Shown here in pieces: positions 16,861 through 25,903 of a stretch of 64,000 bases of DNA (position 1 is its first letter; every line of letters begins with the position of its first letter). The notes under the pieces were generated by a model. The model had not been told where the DNA came from, ran no database searches, and worked only from the letters and a program-made list of their open reading frames with translations. Both the position numbers and the translations under genes were made by a program. This stretch comes from Duncaniella sp. (GTDB taxonomy: Bacteria > Bacteroidota > Bacteroidia > Bacteroidales > Muribaculaceae): contig JAMPEV010000001.1 in the NCBI GenBank assembly GCA_023664955.1, forward strand, positions 686,862 through 750,861. The letters run 5' to 3'.

Positions 16861-18741
16861 TCACCGCCCGAGCAACAGAAGAAGAATGTTAATATCAGCC
16901 GGGGAAATACCGGGTATTCTTGAAGCCTGAGCCACCGTCTCCGGGTCGATTTTTATTAGTTTTTGGCGAGCTTCTGTGGATATTGAATTAACCTTCGAGT
17001 AATCCAACTTTCCGCGAAGCTTCACATTTTCGAGCCGGCGGATTTTATCGGCGATAAGTTGCTCGCGCTGGATGTAGCCCTGATACTTCATAAGAATTTC
17101 TGCTGCCTCAATGATTTCATCACGTCGCTGATGTTCGATGTTTTCTGTGATGAAATCATCAAGAGGTTTGATTCCCTTAGCGAGTAACTGGATATTTAGC
17201 TGAGGACGAAGCACGAGGTCATATAATTTCACGCCCTGTTTCAACGGCTGTTCGCCGTGCTCCTCAAGGAACGGATTAATGAGAACTGCCTTCACTGAAA
17301 ACTCCCTGCAAAATTCCATCAGAGCATCACGTTGACGAAGCTTTGAAAGCATCTGTTCATAGCGGAAATCAGATGCCAGGCCGATTTCATGCCCCTTAGG
17401 AGTGAGACGCATGTCAGCGTCATCCTGACGGAGGAGAATACGGTACTCAGCCCGTGAAGTAAACATCCTGTAAGGCTCATCCACGCCCTTAGTAACCAGG
17501 TCGTCAATCAACACACCTATGTAGGCTTCGTCACGAGAAAGGGTGAAAGGCTCCTTTCCGGCTACCTTCAGAGCTGCGTTGATACCAGCTACCAATCCCT
17601 GCCCGGCAGCCTCCTCATAACCGGTGGTTCCGTTAACCTGTCCGGCGAAATAGAGCGACTCAACCAGCTTAGTTTCGAGAGTGTGGTAAAGCTGGGTGGG
17701 ATCGAAAAAGTCGTATTCAATCGCATAACCGGGACGGAATATATGCACATTTTTGAGTGCAGGGATAGTTTCCAAGGCCCGAATCTGGATGTCTATGGGG
17801 AGTGAAGAGGAGAAACCGTTGACATAGTATTCCGTCGTAACTTCCCCTTCCGGTTCGAGGAAAAGTTGATGTTCACTTTTGTCGGCAAATGTTACAATCT
17901 TCGTCTCTATACTTGGACAATAGCGAGGTCCGATGCTCTTGATCTGTCCATTGTAGAGGGGAGATTGAGGTAGACCTTGCCGGAGTATTTCATGTGTTTT
18001 CTCACTTGTATAGACAGTGTGACAGGGGCGTTGACGCAGCCTGCGGCGGACACTGTGGAGATAAGAGAACTTATGGAAATCATCATCCCCCTCCTGGATA
18101 GTGGTGAGCGACCAGTCTACAGAACGGCCGTCGATTCTCACCGGCGTGCCTGTTTTCATCCTACCAGTAACGAATCCCATCTCCTTCAACTGTTCAGTGA
18201 TGCCGTGGGAAGCCGGTTCAGAAACGCGCCCGCCCTGCTGCCTGACAGGCCCGATGTGCATAAGACCGTTCAGGAAGGTACCGGCGGTAAGGACTACAGA
18301 CTTAGCCTTAAAGTTCACACCAAGATTCGTGGTTACACCGGTAACTTTACCACCTTCAATCAAAAGATGATTGACAGAGTCCTGCCAAATGTAAAGATTT
18401 TCCGTATTTTCGAGAACCTCGCGCCACAGACGAGAGAACATCATGCGGTCACTTTGTGAACGCGGACTCCACATTGCCGGACCCTTAGAGCGGTTGAGCA
18501 TTCGGAATTGGATAGCCGACTCATCAGTGACGATACCCATCATGCCACCCAAAGCGTCGATTTCACGCACGATTTGTCCCTTGGCAATACCGCCGACTGC
18601 GGGATTGCAACTCATCTGCGCGATTTTGTTCATGTCAATGGTGATAAGAAGAGTTTTCGTTCCGAGTTTAGCGGAGGCATGTGCAGCCTCACAACCGGCG
18701 TGACCAGCTCCGATCACTATCACATCATATTCAAAATTCAT
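16861..18741 (-). CDS. mnmG: tRNA uridine-5-carboxymethylaminomethyl modification enzyme MnmG
   Basis: A 626-residue FAD protein that, with MnmE, installs the cmnm5 group on the wobble uridine of several tRNAs. The FAD-binding motif is VIVIGAGHAGCEAAHASAKLG (residues 9-29). The family signatures CNPAVGGIAKGQIVREIDALGG and GPRYCPSIETKI are present, and the C-terminal helical domain ends in RIPGISPADINILLLLLG. Length is normal. The gene lies 35 bases downstream of ybeY, suggesting co-transcription, and is followed at once by the parS palindrome. mnmG is an origin-proximal gene in many bacteria. Confidence 0.97.
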   Translation of the reverse strand: MNFEYDVIVIGAGHAGCEAAHASAKLGTKTLLITIDMNKIAQMSCNPAVGGIAKGQIVREIDALGGMMGIVTDESAIQFRMLNRSKGPAMWSPRSQSDRMMFSRLWREVLENTENLYIWQDSVNHLLIEGGKVTGVTTNLGVNFKAKSVVLTAGTFLNGLMHIGPVRQQGGRVSEPASHGITEQLKEMGFVTGRMKTGTPVRIDGRSVDWSLTTIQEGDDDFHKFSYLHSVRRRLRQRPCHTVYTSEKTHEILRQGLPQSPLYNGQIKSIGPRYCPSIETKIVTFADKSEHQLFLEPEGEVTTEYYVNGFSSSLPIDIQIRALETIPALKNVHIFRPGYAIEYDFFDPTQLYHTLETKLVESLYFAGQVNGTTGYEEAAGQGLVAGINAALKVAGKEPFTLSRDEAYIGVLIDDLVTKGVDEPYRMFTSRAEYRILLRQDDADMRLTPKGHEIGLASDFRYEQMLSKLRQRDALMEFCREFSVKAVLINPFLEEHGEQPLKQGVKLYDLVLRPQLNIQLLAKGIKPLDDFITENIEHQRRDEIIEAAEILMKYQGYIQREQLIADKIRRLENVKLRGKLDYSKVNSISTEARQKLIKIDPETVAQASRIPGISPADINILLLLLGR

Positions 18742-18776
18742 ATATCTAACGTAGGTTATATAAGAACTGACTATTA

Positions 18777-19220
18777 TTAGTCCTTATTGTTTTGTAGTTC
18801 CTGCAAAATGGCAAGAGCATCATTTTCATTTGTTTCCATGATTTCCCTTTCACCCGGACCTTTGTCATTAATACCGCAAAGATGAAGCACACCGTGGATA
18901 ATCACGCGATGTAGCTCCTGAATGAAGGTTGCACCGACGAGATCTGCATTGGTTTCAACTGTGTCAAGTGATATAAACATATCGCCTGACACCATGCGTC
19001 CGCGCGAGTAATCGAAGGTGATTATATCGGTATAATAATCATGGTTGAGAAACTGCCGGTTTACCTCGATGATTTTCTCGTCATCGCAAAATATATATAC
19101 CAACGGTCCCATCACGCGAGAGTGGGCGGTCACAACCTTTGCTATCCATTCATTTAGCAGAGCAGTGTCAATGGACGGCATATCAGTGCCAGTGTCGGTC
19201 AACCATTCGATTTTCATCAT
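18777..19220 (-). CDS. ybeY: Endoribonuclease YbeY (rRNA maturation factor)
   Basis: A 147-residue member of the UPF0054 metalloprotein family, involved in 16S rRNA 3'-end maturation and ribosome quality control. The metal motif is HRVIIHGVLHLCGIND. The first two histidines (HGVLH) are present, but the third ligand, normally His in HGxLHLxGxDH, is absent and an Asp stands near that position (GINDKGPGE). Similar sequences without the third His are my recollection for other Bacteroidota members. The upstream DYYTDIITFDYS segment is typical. It is the first gene of the ybeY-mnmG pair. Confidence 0.92.
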   Translation of the reverse strand: MMKIEWLTDTGTDMPSIDTALLNEWIAKVVTAHSRVMGPLVYIFCDDEKIIEVNRQFLNHDYYTDIITFDYSRGRMVSGDMFISLDTVETNADLVGATFIQELHRVIIHGVLHLCGINDKGPGEREIMETNENDALAILQELQNNKD

Positions 19221-19862
19221 ATTGTTAGTATTTTATATTATGACGGTACATTAATGCAGGAGTTGGGAGTAAATATGTGCAACTAAATTATTAGTCACGC
19301 ATACAGCTTTCATTTATAGATAACCAAACTAAATTACTACAAAATTACTCATTTTTTCACTCTAACTCAAAAACTTTTTGGAAACGCGTTAGAATGTATG
19401 GAAATAGAATTTTTTTAAAGACAAAGTAAGATTTGAAATATAGAGGTTAGATTCCTGTTTATTAAGTTCTTAGATAAATTTTAACCCTCTTAGATTTAAA
19501 AATTTAAAACAAATCGAATTCTTATACATGAAAATTGAAGACAAAATCACCTTCTCCCCTCCCCTACCCCATGATATTACAACAACGTTTCTCCTTCTAG
19601 GCTGTGATAGTGAGAGGTTGTGTAATTCACATACCACGAAGCCCTGAAGGGGCAATATTGTGACATTCATATTTTAACTGCATTGAAGGAGATACGGCTA
19701 CTAAAATCCGTAAAGCCTATGTGAATAGTACATCATAATGTAGGGGTGAACGACACGATGCGTTCACCCCTACATTATGATGTAAACTTCTTAAGATTCA
19801 GTAAAAGTATAAAAACTCGACTCTACTACAGATACAGGTATTATACCTCTCTAAATAATCTA
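19221..19862. other. 642-base intergenic region with a perfect inverted repeat
   Basis: AT-rich, with a C-rich patch near 19550-19568 and no convincing gene. The best short frame (from 19528, about 39 codons) has no supporting features. The only clear structure is the inverted repeat at 19730-19783, which lies near the stop of the DUF4254 gene and could end its transcript. Confidence 0.5.
19730..19783. repeat. Perfect 23-base inverted repeat with 8-base loop
   Basis: Left arm 19730-19752 (starting ACATCATAATGTAGGGGTG) and right arm 19761-19783 (ending CCCCTACATTATGATGT) are exact reverse complements around ACACGATG. The inner TGTAGGGGTGAACG resembles the TGTAGGGACG edge of the CCATGG repeats elsewhere in the window, so it may be a related element. 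There is no T-run to make a standard terminator. Confidence 0.9.
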
Positions 19863-20465
19863 CTATTTCTTGTAAAGTATCGGGTTAGTATCGGGGTCAT
19901 TGTACATCTTCATTTGGCGATAAACCTTCATGTACTTTTTACCGGCAGCGATATCATCGAGGAGCTGATCAATAGCAGTTATCAAGTCCTCACGTTGCTG
20001 TAAAAGGACATCGAGTTTAGTCTGACATTTAGCTATATGCTCAGGGGATGCATCGGTTCGGCACACCTCCTGCTCCATGTGAAAAATCTTCAAGGCAAGT
20101 ATTGACAGACGGTCAAGGGCCCAAGCCGGTGATTCAGTGTTGATTGTTGCATCGGTAAACACCTTAACATCCTTATATTTATCACGGAAATAAGAGTCAA
20201 TCTCCTCCACCATGTCAGTGCGGTCCTGATTTGACTTGTCGATACGACGCTTGAGTGCCAAAGCAGCCACAGGGTCAATATTCGGATCACGAATGATATC
20301 TTCGAGGTGCCATTGCACAGCGTCAATCCAATTTTTAGCGAAGAGAGTGGCTTCAATCGAATTGACAGGATAAGGGTTCAAAACCTCTGCATCCACATCG
20401 TCAGTGACATGATAGGTATTTGTGGTATCTTGAAAAATTTTATAAGCTTCCTTTGCGAAATTCAT
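19863..20465 (-). CDS. DUF4254 family protein
   Basis: A 200-residue, mostly helical soluble protein matching the DUF4254 family common in Bacteroidota, recognised from IEATLFAKNWIDAVQWHLEDIIRDPNI and LDRLSILALKIFHMEQEV. No catalytic motif can be named and the function is unknown. No signal peptide or membrane segment. In other genomes such genes often sit near glycosyltransferases (recollection); here the neighbours give no clue. Confidence 0.8.
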   Translation of the reverse strand: MNFAKEAYKIFQDTTNTYHVTDDVDAEVLNPYPVNSIEATLFAKNWIDAVQWHLEDIIRDPNIDPVAALALKRRIDKSNQDRTDMVEEIDSYFRDKYKDVKVFTDATINTESPAWALDRLSILALKIFHMEQEVCRTDASPEHIAKCQTKLDVLLQQREDLITAIDQLLDDIAAGKKYMKVYRQMKMYNDPDTNPILYKK

Positions 20466-20574
20466 GGTTCGTAAATATTATAATGTTAAAATGCAAAATT
20501 GGGAATTTTTTTTGTGTTAGCCAAATTCTAAGAAATAATAACATAAAAAATACATTTATAAATACAAAAAACCA

Positions 20575-20582
20575 TAACTTTG
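20575..20582 (+). promoter_or_regulatory. -7 element for the radical SAM gene
   Basis: TAACTTTG matches the Bacteroidota -7 box. The -33 region is not clear. Transcription would start near 20589, 27 bases before the ATG at 20616. Confidence 0.5.
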
Positions 20583-20615
20583 TAATAATGTTTAAAGGAT
20601 ATAAACCAGATTGGT

Positions 20616-21395
20616 ATGCAGACAGTACTATTTCATTCCACCATATTCGGGCCGATACACTCACGCCGTCTCGGTGTGTCGTTAGGGGTTAATCTAACTC
20701 CCGACGACGGTAAGATATGCACGTTCGACTGCCTTTATTGCGAGGCGGGATTCAATGCGCAAGGACCCGGAACAACCGGATTTCCGTCACGTGAACGTGT
20801 GGCACGACTTCTCGAATCCCGTCTAAAAAACATGAAAGAAGCTAATCAGCCACTCGATGTTATAACCTTCTCAGGCAACGGCGAACCAACTCTTCACCCC
20901 CACTTCAAAGGAGTGATTGAAGATACAATCCGCATCCGTGACAAGTATTATCCTGAAGCAAAAGTGAGCGTACTATCTAATTCCACACGTCTTGAGAATC
21001 CCGACGTGGCGGCAGCACTACGCATGGTTGATAACAATATCCTCAAACTTGATTCCGCAATTACTACTACCATGCGTGCTATCGACCGCCCCACCCGACC
21101 ATCGTTTACATCTGAACAAGCAATAGATGACATTTCACGATTCGGAAAGCAGTGCATCATCCAGACAATGTTTTTACGTGGAAAACATGACGGCGTAGAG
21201 ATAGACAACACCACCCCAACAGAGGTTGACGCTCTCATAGAGGCATACAAAAAAATCGGACCATGCGAAGTGATGATATACTCAATAGATAGAAAAACTC
21301 CCGCCGAAAATCTCGAAAAAGTCTCGAAAGTGGAGCTTCAAGCCATCGCTGAAAATATAGTCAAAGAAACCGGGATTCAAGTCCAAGTGGCGTGA
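20616..21395 (+). CDS. Radical SAM protein
   Basis: A 259-residue radical S-adenosylmethionine enzyme. The 4Fe-4S cluster motif is CTFDCLYCEAG (CxxxCxxC, about residues 35-42), preceded by FGPIHSRRLGVSLGVNL, which is typical of a small uncharacterised radical SAM group. The glycine-rich SAM-binding FSGNGEPTLHP (about residue 89) is intact. There is no extra Fe-S domain at the C-terminus. The reaction is unknown. The LD-carboxypeptidase gene follows after about 90 bases on the same strand. Confidence 0.88.
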   Translation: MQTVLFHSTIFGPIHSRRLGVSLGVNLTPDDGKICTFDCLYCEAGFNAQGPGTTGFPSRERVARLLESRLKNMKEANQPLDVITFSGNGEPTLHPHFKGVIEDTIRIRDKYYPEAKVSVLSNSTRLENPDVAAALRMVDNNILKLDSAITTTMRAIDRPTRPSFTSEQAIDDISRFGKQCIIQTMFLRGKHDGVEIDNTTPTEVDALIEAYKKIGPCEVMIYSIDRKTPAENLEKVSKVELQAIAENIVKETGIQVQVA

Positions 21396-21487
21396 GAATA
21401 TACATACACATAAATGACTTTGTGAACTTAAAATTTCACAAAAATACATATTTCTTAAATTCTAAAAATTCACCTATTACATAATAA

Positions 21488-22393
21488 ATGGAAATACTTA
21501 CCCCTCCGGCATTACAACCCGGTGATCGAGTGGCAATACTTTCACCAGCCGGTATTATCAAACCGCAGCTTGTCTATACCACTCTCCCGGTACTCGTGGA
21601 CCAAGGATGGGTTGCATACGTAGGCGAAAACACATTCGCCCGACATGGCACATACGCCGGCACGGATGAGCAACGTTATAACGACCTTGAAGCAGCACTC
21701 ACCGACCCCGATACTCGTGCCATCATATGTTCACGCGGCGGCTACGGAGCTGTGCATTTGCTCGAAAAACTTAATCGGTTACCTCTACGCGACGACCCGA
21801 AATGGATAGTCGGTTATAGCGACATATCGGCCCTCCATGCACTAATGACGTCACACGACATAAAATCAATCCATGCTCCTATGACCAAACATATAGCCGA
21901 GAGCCACGGCAAAGACGAAGACTCACAACGACTATTCGCACTACTAAGTGGTGAGACCCCCGATGTCATCGTGAATCCTCACCCCAAAAACCGACAAGGC
22001 ACAGCCACCGGGACACTTTTAGGAGGAAACCTGGCTGTGATTTCCGGGCTGATCAGTACACCCTTTGACGTATTCCGTCCCGGTTCAATTCTATTCATCG
22101 AGGATGTTTCAGAACCTATTTATAAGATAGAACGTATACTCTATACCTTGAAATTAAACGGAATATTGAGCCAATTGGCAGGTTTGATAGTGGGTAAATT
22201 CACCAACTACGTTCCTGACCGTGACAACTCCACTATGGAGGATATGATATATAAAATGGTGGAGGAATATGACTACCCCGTGGCATTCGATTTCCCAATC
22301 GGCCATGTGGACCATAACATCCCGATGCTATGTAGCTCCACTTCAACCCTCAAAGTGACACCGCAATCAGTAACGCTCACCATAGAATCCTAA
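21488..22393 (+). CDS. ldcA: Muramoyltetrapeptide LD-carboxypeptidase (S66 family)
   Basis: A 301-residue serine peptidase that removes the terminal D-Ala from murein tetrapeptides during cell-wall recycling. The nucleophile serine is in IICSRGGYGAVHLL (about residue 79). The other members of the Ser-Glu-His triad are in SILFIEDVSEP and FPIGHVDHNIPM. The N-terminal PGDRVAILSPAG is typical. No signal peptide, so it should be cytoplasmic. It is 44 bases upstream of the beta-helix protein gene on the same strand. Confidence 0.92.
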   Translation: MEILTPPALQPGDRVAILSPAGIIKPQLVYTTLPVLVDQGWVAYVGENTFARHGTYAGTDEQRYNDLEAALTDPDTRAIICSRGGYGAVHLLEKLNRLPLRDDPKWIVGYSDISALHALMTSHDIKSIHAPMTKHIAESHGKDEDSQRLFALLSGETPDVIVNPHPKNRQGTATGTLLGGNLAVISGLISTPFDVFRPGSILFIEDVSEPIYKIERILYTLKLNGILSQLAGLIVGKFTNYVPDRDNSTMEDMIYKMVEEYDYPVAFDFPIGHVDHNIPMLCSSTSTLKVTPQSVTLTIES

Positions 22394-22437
22394 CATCTTC
22401 ATTTCATCTTTACATCAACTCAAATAATCACATCACC

Positions 22438-24801
22438 ATGAAAATCAAATATCTACTTTCAATTTCCATCCTAATTGCCACGGCTTTTCAAGTTTTGCCA
22501 ATGAGCAATATTATAAATGTCGACGCATCATATTCAGACAAAGAAATTGCTGCTGACTCAACGCGATTCACATCACTTCGCGACGCACTTATTAAAGCAG
22601 AGGAATGGCAAAGGATTTATGAGTACACTGACTCATCCCCTCTCACAATCAACATAGCACCATCAGTCTACTGGATTGACGATCCCGATGACCCGGCAAT
22701 AAGAAACCCGAAAAACGGAAGTAAAACACCATTCGGGATGGAATTGAAGCTCAGTCATATACGCTTGATAGGACTCAGCAAAAAACCTGAAAATGTGGTG
22801 ATAGCCTGCAACAGAGGACAAACACAAGGCGCCAACGGCAACTTCACAATGTTTCATATCACCGGCGAGGATATCCAAGTTGAAAACCTCACCTTGGGCA
22901 ATTATTGTAACGTTGACCTGATATATCCACTCAATCCTGCTCTGAACCGCAAGCGTCGTGAAAACGCCATTGTGCAGGCACAGCTTGCTATTGTTGAGGG
23001 AGACCGTGTGGTGGCACGCAATTGCCGTTTCATAAGCCGATTGAATCTATGTCCATTTTCAGGTGCGCGTAGGGCGCTGTTTGAGGATTGCTATTTCGAG
23101 AGTACCGACGATGCACTTTGCGGAACTGGCGTGTACCATCGATGCCGTTTCACATTCTTCAGCGGCAAACCATTTTACAGCACTTCACAGGAGGGTGCAA
23201 AGTTTCTCGACTGCGACATTCATGCCTTAACCGCCGGGAAACAATACTTAGTAAAAGTCGGTAGTCCGGTTGCTATGATAGACTGTCGCTGGACCTCCGA
23301 CGATCCCAATCTGTATATAGGATGGACCCAGGACCCTACCGGTGACTTGCGCAGTTACCAATATAATGTGACCCTCAATGGAGCACCACTCTATATTGAC
23401 TCAGAGCGACCACAATACACCGTCGATATCACCGGCACGCCCCTACTCGAAGCTTATAAATGCGGCGAAACATATAACATCTTCAATCTCGTACGAGGTA
23501 ATGATGGATGGAATCCCACCGGACAGGACACCACATCTCTCCAACTCTTGCCCACAATGTTGTCACTTAATCAACGTAAAGCTGAAATCGAAACAGGAAA
23601 AGACACAGTAACACTCCAACCTAATATTCAGGGAGTAAAATGGCATATTGATGATGCTGATAAAGAATATGTGGCGATCTCCACACTTTCAAATGGGAAT
23701 TGCGAAGTAACAGGACTTAATGAAAGTGAGGACGTTAGAACTGTCAATGTTAAAGCTACCACGGAATCAGGACTCGAAACAGCTTGCGTGGTAACAGTAC
23801 GTCCACCCACACTCTATGCTCCGGAATTCACAAAAGCTCCGGAAATAATTTGTACAGGTGATACCCTCCAACTCGATTATCAACTCAACCTTGGGAATCG
23901 TCCCGACCACTCCCTTATCACATGGTACAGAGCCACACGAGCTAACGGCTCAGACGCAGTGCCTGTAGCTGTGTCGCGTCTCAATAATCCGGAGAAGAAA
24001 TATGCATTGTCAGCAGCTGACAATGGATATTATATTCTTGCAGAAATATCGCCGCGTCACAACCGCTCATTAACCGGGGAAACGCTTAAAACAATCACCG
24101 ACTCTCCAATCAACGTTAACTCAAAACTAAAAATTCTAACCACTGATTTTGTCAATTTTCCCACATCACCCCAAAAAGAAATTCGGCATGGCTTCTGGAC
24201 AGTCGATGCCTTCAAACCTGCCGACACAGCTGAATTCGAATGGGAAGCAGATGCAGAAAACGGATGGTACTACGGCGAAGGGATGGATGGGGCAGCCGGT
24301 CTTACCGGGTTGATTCAGACCTCAAAAGGTGCACGACTGCTTTATCAACCCCTAAAGGGCTCATACGGCGACATGTCACTTAGTATGGATGTTGACCCAT
24401 GCAAGACCGCAGGACAGGGATTTGGAAGTGCCACAGGGCAGTATTTGGACATTTATATAAAATTTGACCCGACAACATTGACCGGATATGCGCTTCGCAT
24501 AATCCGCACACCAAAAACCGACAAGGCTGTATGCTTCATGTTAATGCAGTATGAAAATGGCATTGCGACACCCATCACAGAGTCGGTAACTGCCACATGT
24601 TACCGACGTGGCTGTAAGATTAACCTCAATGTTTATGGCAATCAGCTAACTGCGTCAGTCACTAATACCGGCTATAATGATGATGTGAATCTGACAGCAG
24701 AAATCACACCAAACGAGTACGGCGGCGTAGGAGTGCAGCACACCGGTTCCACCGGGGCAAGCTCCACATTGCTGAGGCGTTTGACAGTAGACTGGAAATA
24801 A
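22438..24801 (+). CDS. Secreted multidomain beta-helix protein, pectinesterase-related
   Basis: A 787-residue exported protein (signal peptide about residues 1-21). The N-terminal third (about 25-365) is a right-handed beta-helix with repeats such as VVARNCRFISRL, ALFEDCYFES and AKFLDCDIHA. Its end, NIFNLVRGNDGWNPT, closely mirrors the end of the pectinesterase at 35.3 kb (ENVLSGEDGWKPS), so the two share ancestry. The catalytic QDTL and VDFIFG boxes of pectinesterases are not seen here. An Ig-like region (about 375-450) and a C-terminal LamG-like sandwich (about 575-787) follow. It may bind or process pectin; activity is uncertain. Confidence 0.75.
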   Translation: MKIKYLLSISILIATAFQVLPMSNIINVDASYSDKEIAADSTRFTSLRDALIKAEEWQRIYEYTDSSPLTINIAPSVYWIDDPDDPAIRNPKNGSKTPFGMELKLSHIRLIGLSKKPENVVIACNRGQTQGANGNFTMFHITGEDIQVENLTLGNYCNVDLIYPLNPALNRKRRENAIVQAQLAIVEGDRVVARNCRFISRLNLCPFSGARRALFEDCYFESTDDALCGTGVYHRCRFTFFSGKPFYSTSQEGAKFLDCDIHALTAGKQYLVKVGSPVAMIDCRWTSDDPNLYIGWTQDPTGDLRSYQYNVTLNGAPLYIDSERPQYTVDITGTPLLEAYKCGETYNIFNLVRGNDGWNPTGQDTTSLQLLPTMLSLNQRKAEIETGKDTVTLQPNIQGVKWHIDDADKEYVAISTLSNGNCEVTGLNESEDVRTVNVKATTESGLETACVVTVRPPTLYAPEFTKAPEIICTGDTLQLDYQLNLGNRPDHSLITWYRATRANGSDAVPVAVSRLNNPEKKYALSAADNGYYILAEISPRHNRSLTGETLKTITDSPINVNSKLKILTTDFVNFPTSPQKEIRHGFWTVDAFKPADTAEFEWEADAENGWYYGEGMDGAAGLTGLIQTSKGARLLYQPLKGSYGDMSLSMDVDPCKTAGQGFGSATGQYLDIYIKFDPTTLTGYALRIIRTPKTDKAVCFMLMQYENGIATPITESVTATCYRRGCKINLNVYGNQLTASVTNTGYNDDVNLTAEITPNEYGGVGVQHTGSTGASSTLLRRLTVDWK

Positions 24802-24867
24802 ATACATATTTTGGCGTAAGTCCGTCTAACTGATGAAAAAACTTCATATTTAACACATTTTAATATT

Positions 24868-24906
24868 AAAGGTGGTGAACTAAAGGTTTATCACCTTTGT
24901 TTTATA
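24868..24906 (+). terminator. Possible terminator after the beta-helix gene
   Basis: AAAGGTG (24868-24874) pairs with CACCTTT (24892-24898) and is followed by GTTTT. The stem is only 7 bp. It overlaps the -33 region of the following small unit. Confidence 0.4.
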
Positions 24907-24925
24907 AACAAGGATGATAATTTTG
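24896..24925 (+). promoter_or_regulatory. Promoter of a small transcription unit
   Basis: TTTG at 24896-24899 and TAATTTTG at 24918-24925 are separated by 18 bases, one short of the usual Bacteroidota spacing. Transcription would start near 24932, 67 bases before the small open frame. Confidence 0.55.
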
Positions 24926-24998
24926 CTTGGATCAAACCAATTCGACAAATAAATTCATCTGAAGAATAAATTACAACACAATAAAAACATAACACAAT

Positions 24999-25160
24999 AT
25001 GCAAAACTATTTCTCACCCTCCCACATTATCAATATCTGCCACACTATCAAACAGTCAATCACTAAGCACACATACGTGGGTGATTGGTATATCGGTAAT
25101 CCTAAGTCTCAGGCCGTTACATCAGCCTCGTTAGCGACTATCAGTGAGTTGTACTACTAA
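24999..25160 (+). CDS. Putative 53-residue small protein
   Basis: An ATG-initiated frame of 53 codons ending TAA, in the gap between the beta-helix gene and frr. It begins MQNYFSPSHIINICHTIK and ends ATISELYY. No signal peptide, membrane segment or known motif can be seen. Support is contextual: a promoter-like pair 75-100 bases upstream and a 22-bp hairpin 39 bases downstream frame it exactly. The frame was too short for an ordinary gene cut-off, so it could instead be a non-coding RNA or chance. Confidence 0.4.
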   Translation: MQNYFSPSHIINICHTIKQSITKHTYVGDWYIGNPKSQAVTSASLATISELYY

Positions 25161-25198
25161 AGGACTGGACATTCCTAACAAAGTTGGACAATCTATAA

Positions 25199-25247
25199 TA
25201 ATCAAGGCAATTACTTTCGGGATAGCCGAAAGTAATTGCCTTGATTA
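25199..25247. terminator. Strong hairpin terminator, probably bidirectional
   Basis: A perfect 22-bp stem (TAATCAAGGCAATTACTTTCGG and its complement) with loop GATAG. It separates the plus-strand small unit from the minus-strand frr gene and could end both transcripts; the flanks are AT-rich rather than pure T-runs. Confidence 0.75.
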
Positions 25248-25312
25248 CTTTATATCTTAGAGGGTATAAATCTTATAAGTATGAAAAGATTTATAAAACT
25301 TATATAATCCGA

Positions 25313-25870
25313 TTAGACAGTGAGAATTTCTTTTTCCTTTGCAGCGAAGAGTTCATCTATTTTTTTCAGATATTTGTCGTGGAGCTTCTGAACATCGTTT
25401 TCAGCATCCTTTGACACATCCTCGCTCATTCCCTGTTTTACAGCCTTTTTGAGACCTTCGATAGCATCACGACGAGCATTACGAACTGATACCTTGGCTG
25501 TTTCAGCTTCAGCTTTAGACTGCTTCACGAGTGCGCGGCGGCGCTCCTCAGTGAGCGGCGGAATGGAGATACGGATAATCTCACCGTTATTTTCGGGAGT
25601 GATACCAAGCTCAGAGTTGATTATGGCTTTTTCAATCTCCTTGAACATCGGTTTTTCCCATGGAGTGATGGTGATTGTACGGGCATCAGGCACGGAAATA
25701 TTAGCCACCTGAGAGATTGGCATATTAGCCCCATAATAGCTTACACGGATAGTATCAAGTATTTTCGGATTGGCTTTACCCGCACGGATATGTGCAAGTG
25801 CGTCATCAAGATACGCAACAGCCATTTCCATCTTTTCTTCTGCCGGTTTAAGGTAGTCAGAGGATTCCAT
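25313..25870 (-). CDS. frr: Ribosome recycling factor
   Basis: A 185-residue translation factor that, with EF-G, splits post-termination ribosomes. Family hallmarks are [46 protein letters not shown] and [25 protein letters not shown]. Length is typical. It lies 33 bases downstream of pyrH, the widely conserved pyrH-frr order, and ends before the shared hairpin. Confidence 0.97.
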   Translation of the reverse strand: MESSDYLKPAEEKMEMAVAYLDDALAHIRAGKANPKILDTIRVSYYGANMPISQVANISVPDARTITITPWEKPMFKEIEKAIINSELGITPENNGEIIRISIPPLTEERRRALVKQSKAEAETAKVSVRNARRDAIEGLKKAVKQGMSEDVSKDAENDVQKLHDKYLKKIDELFAAKEKEILTV

Positions 25871-25903
25871 AGTTCAATTAATTTGATTATTATTATTTTA
25901 GGA

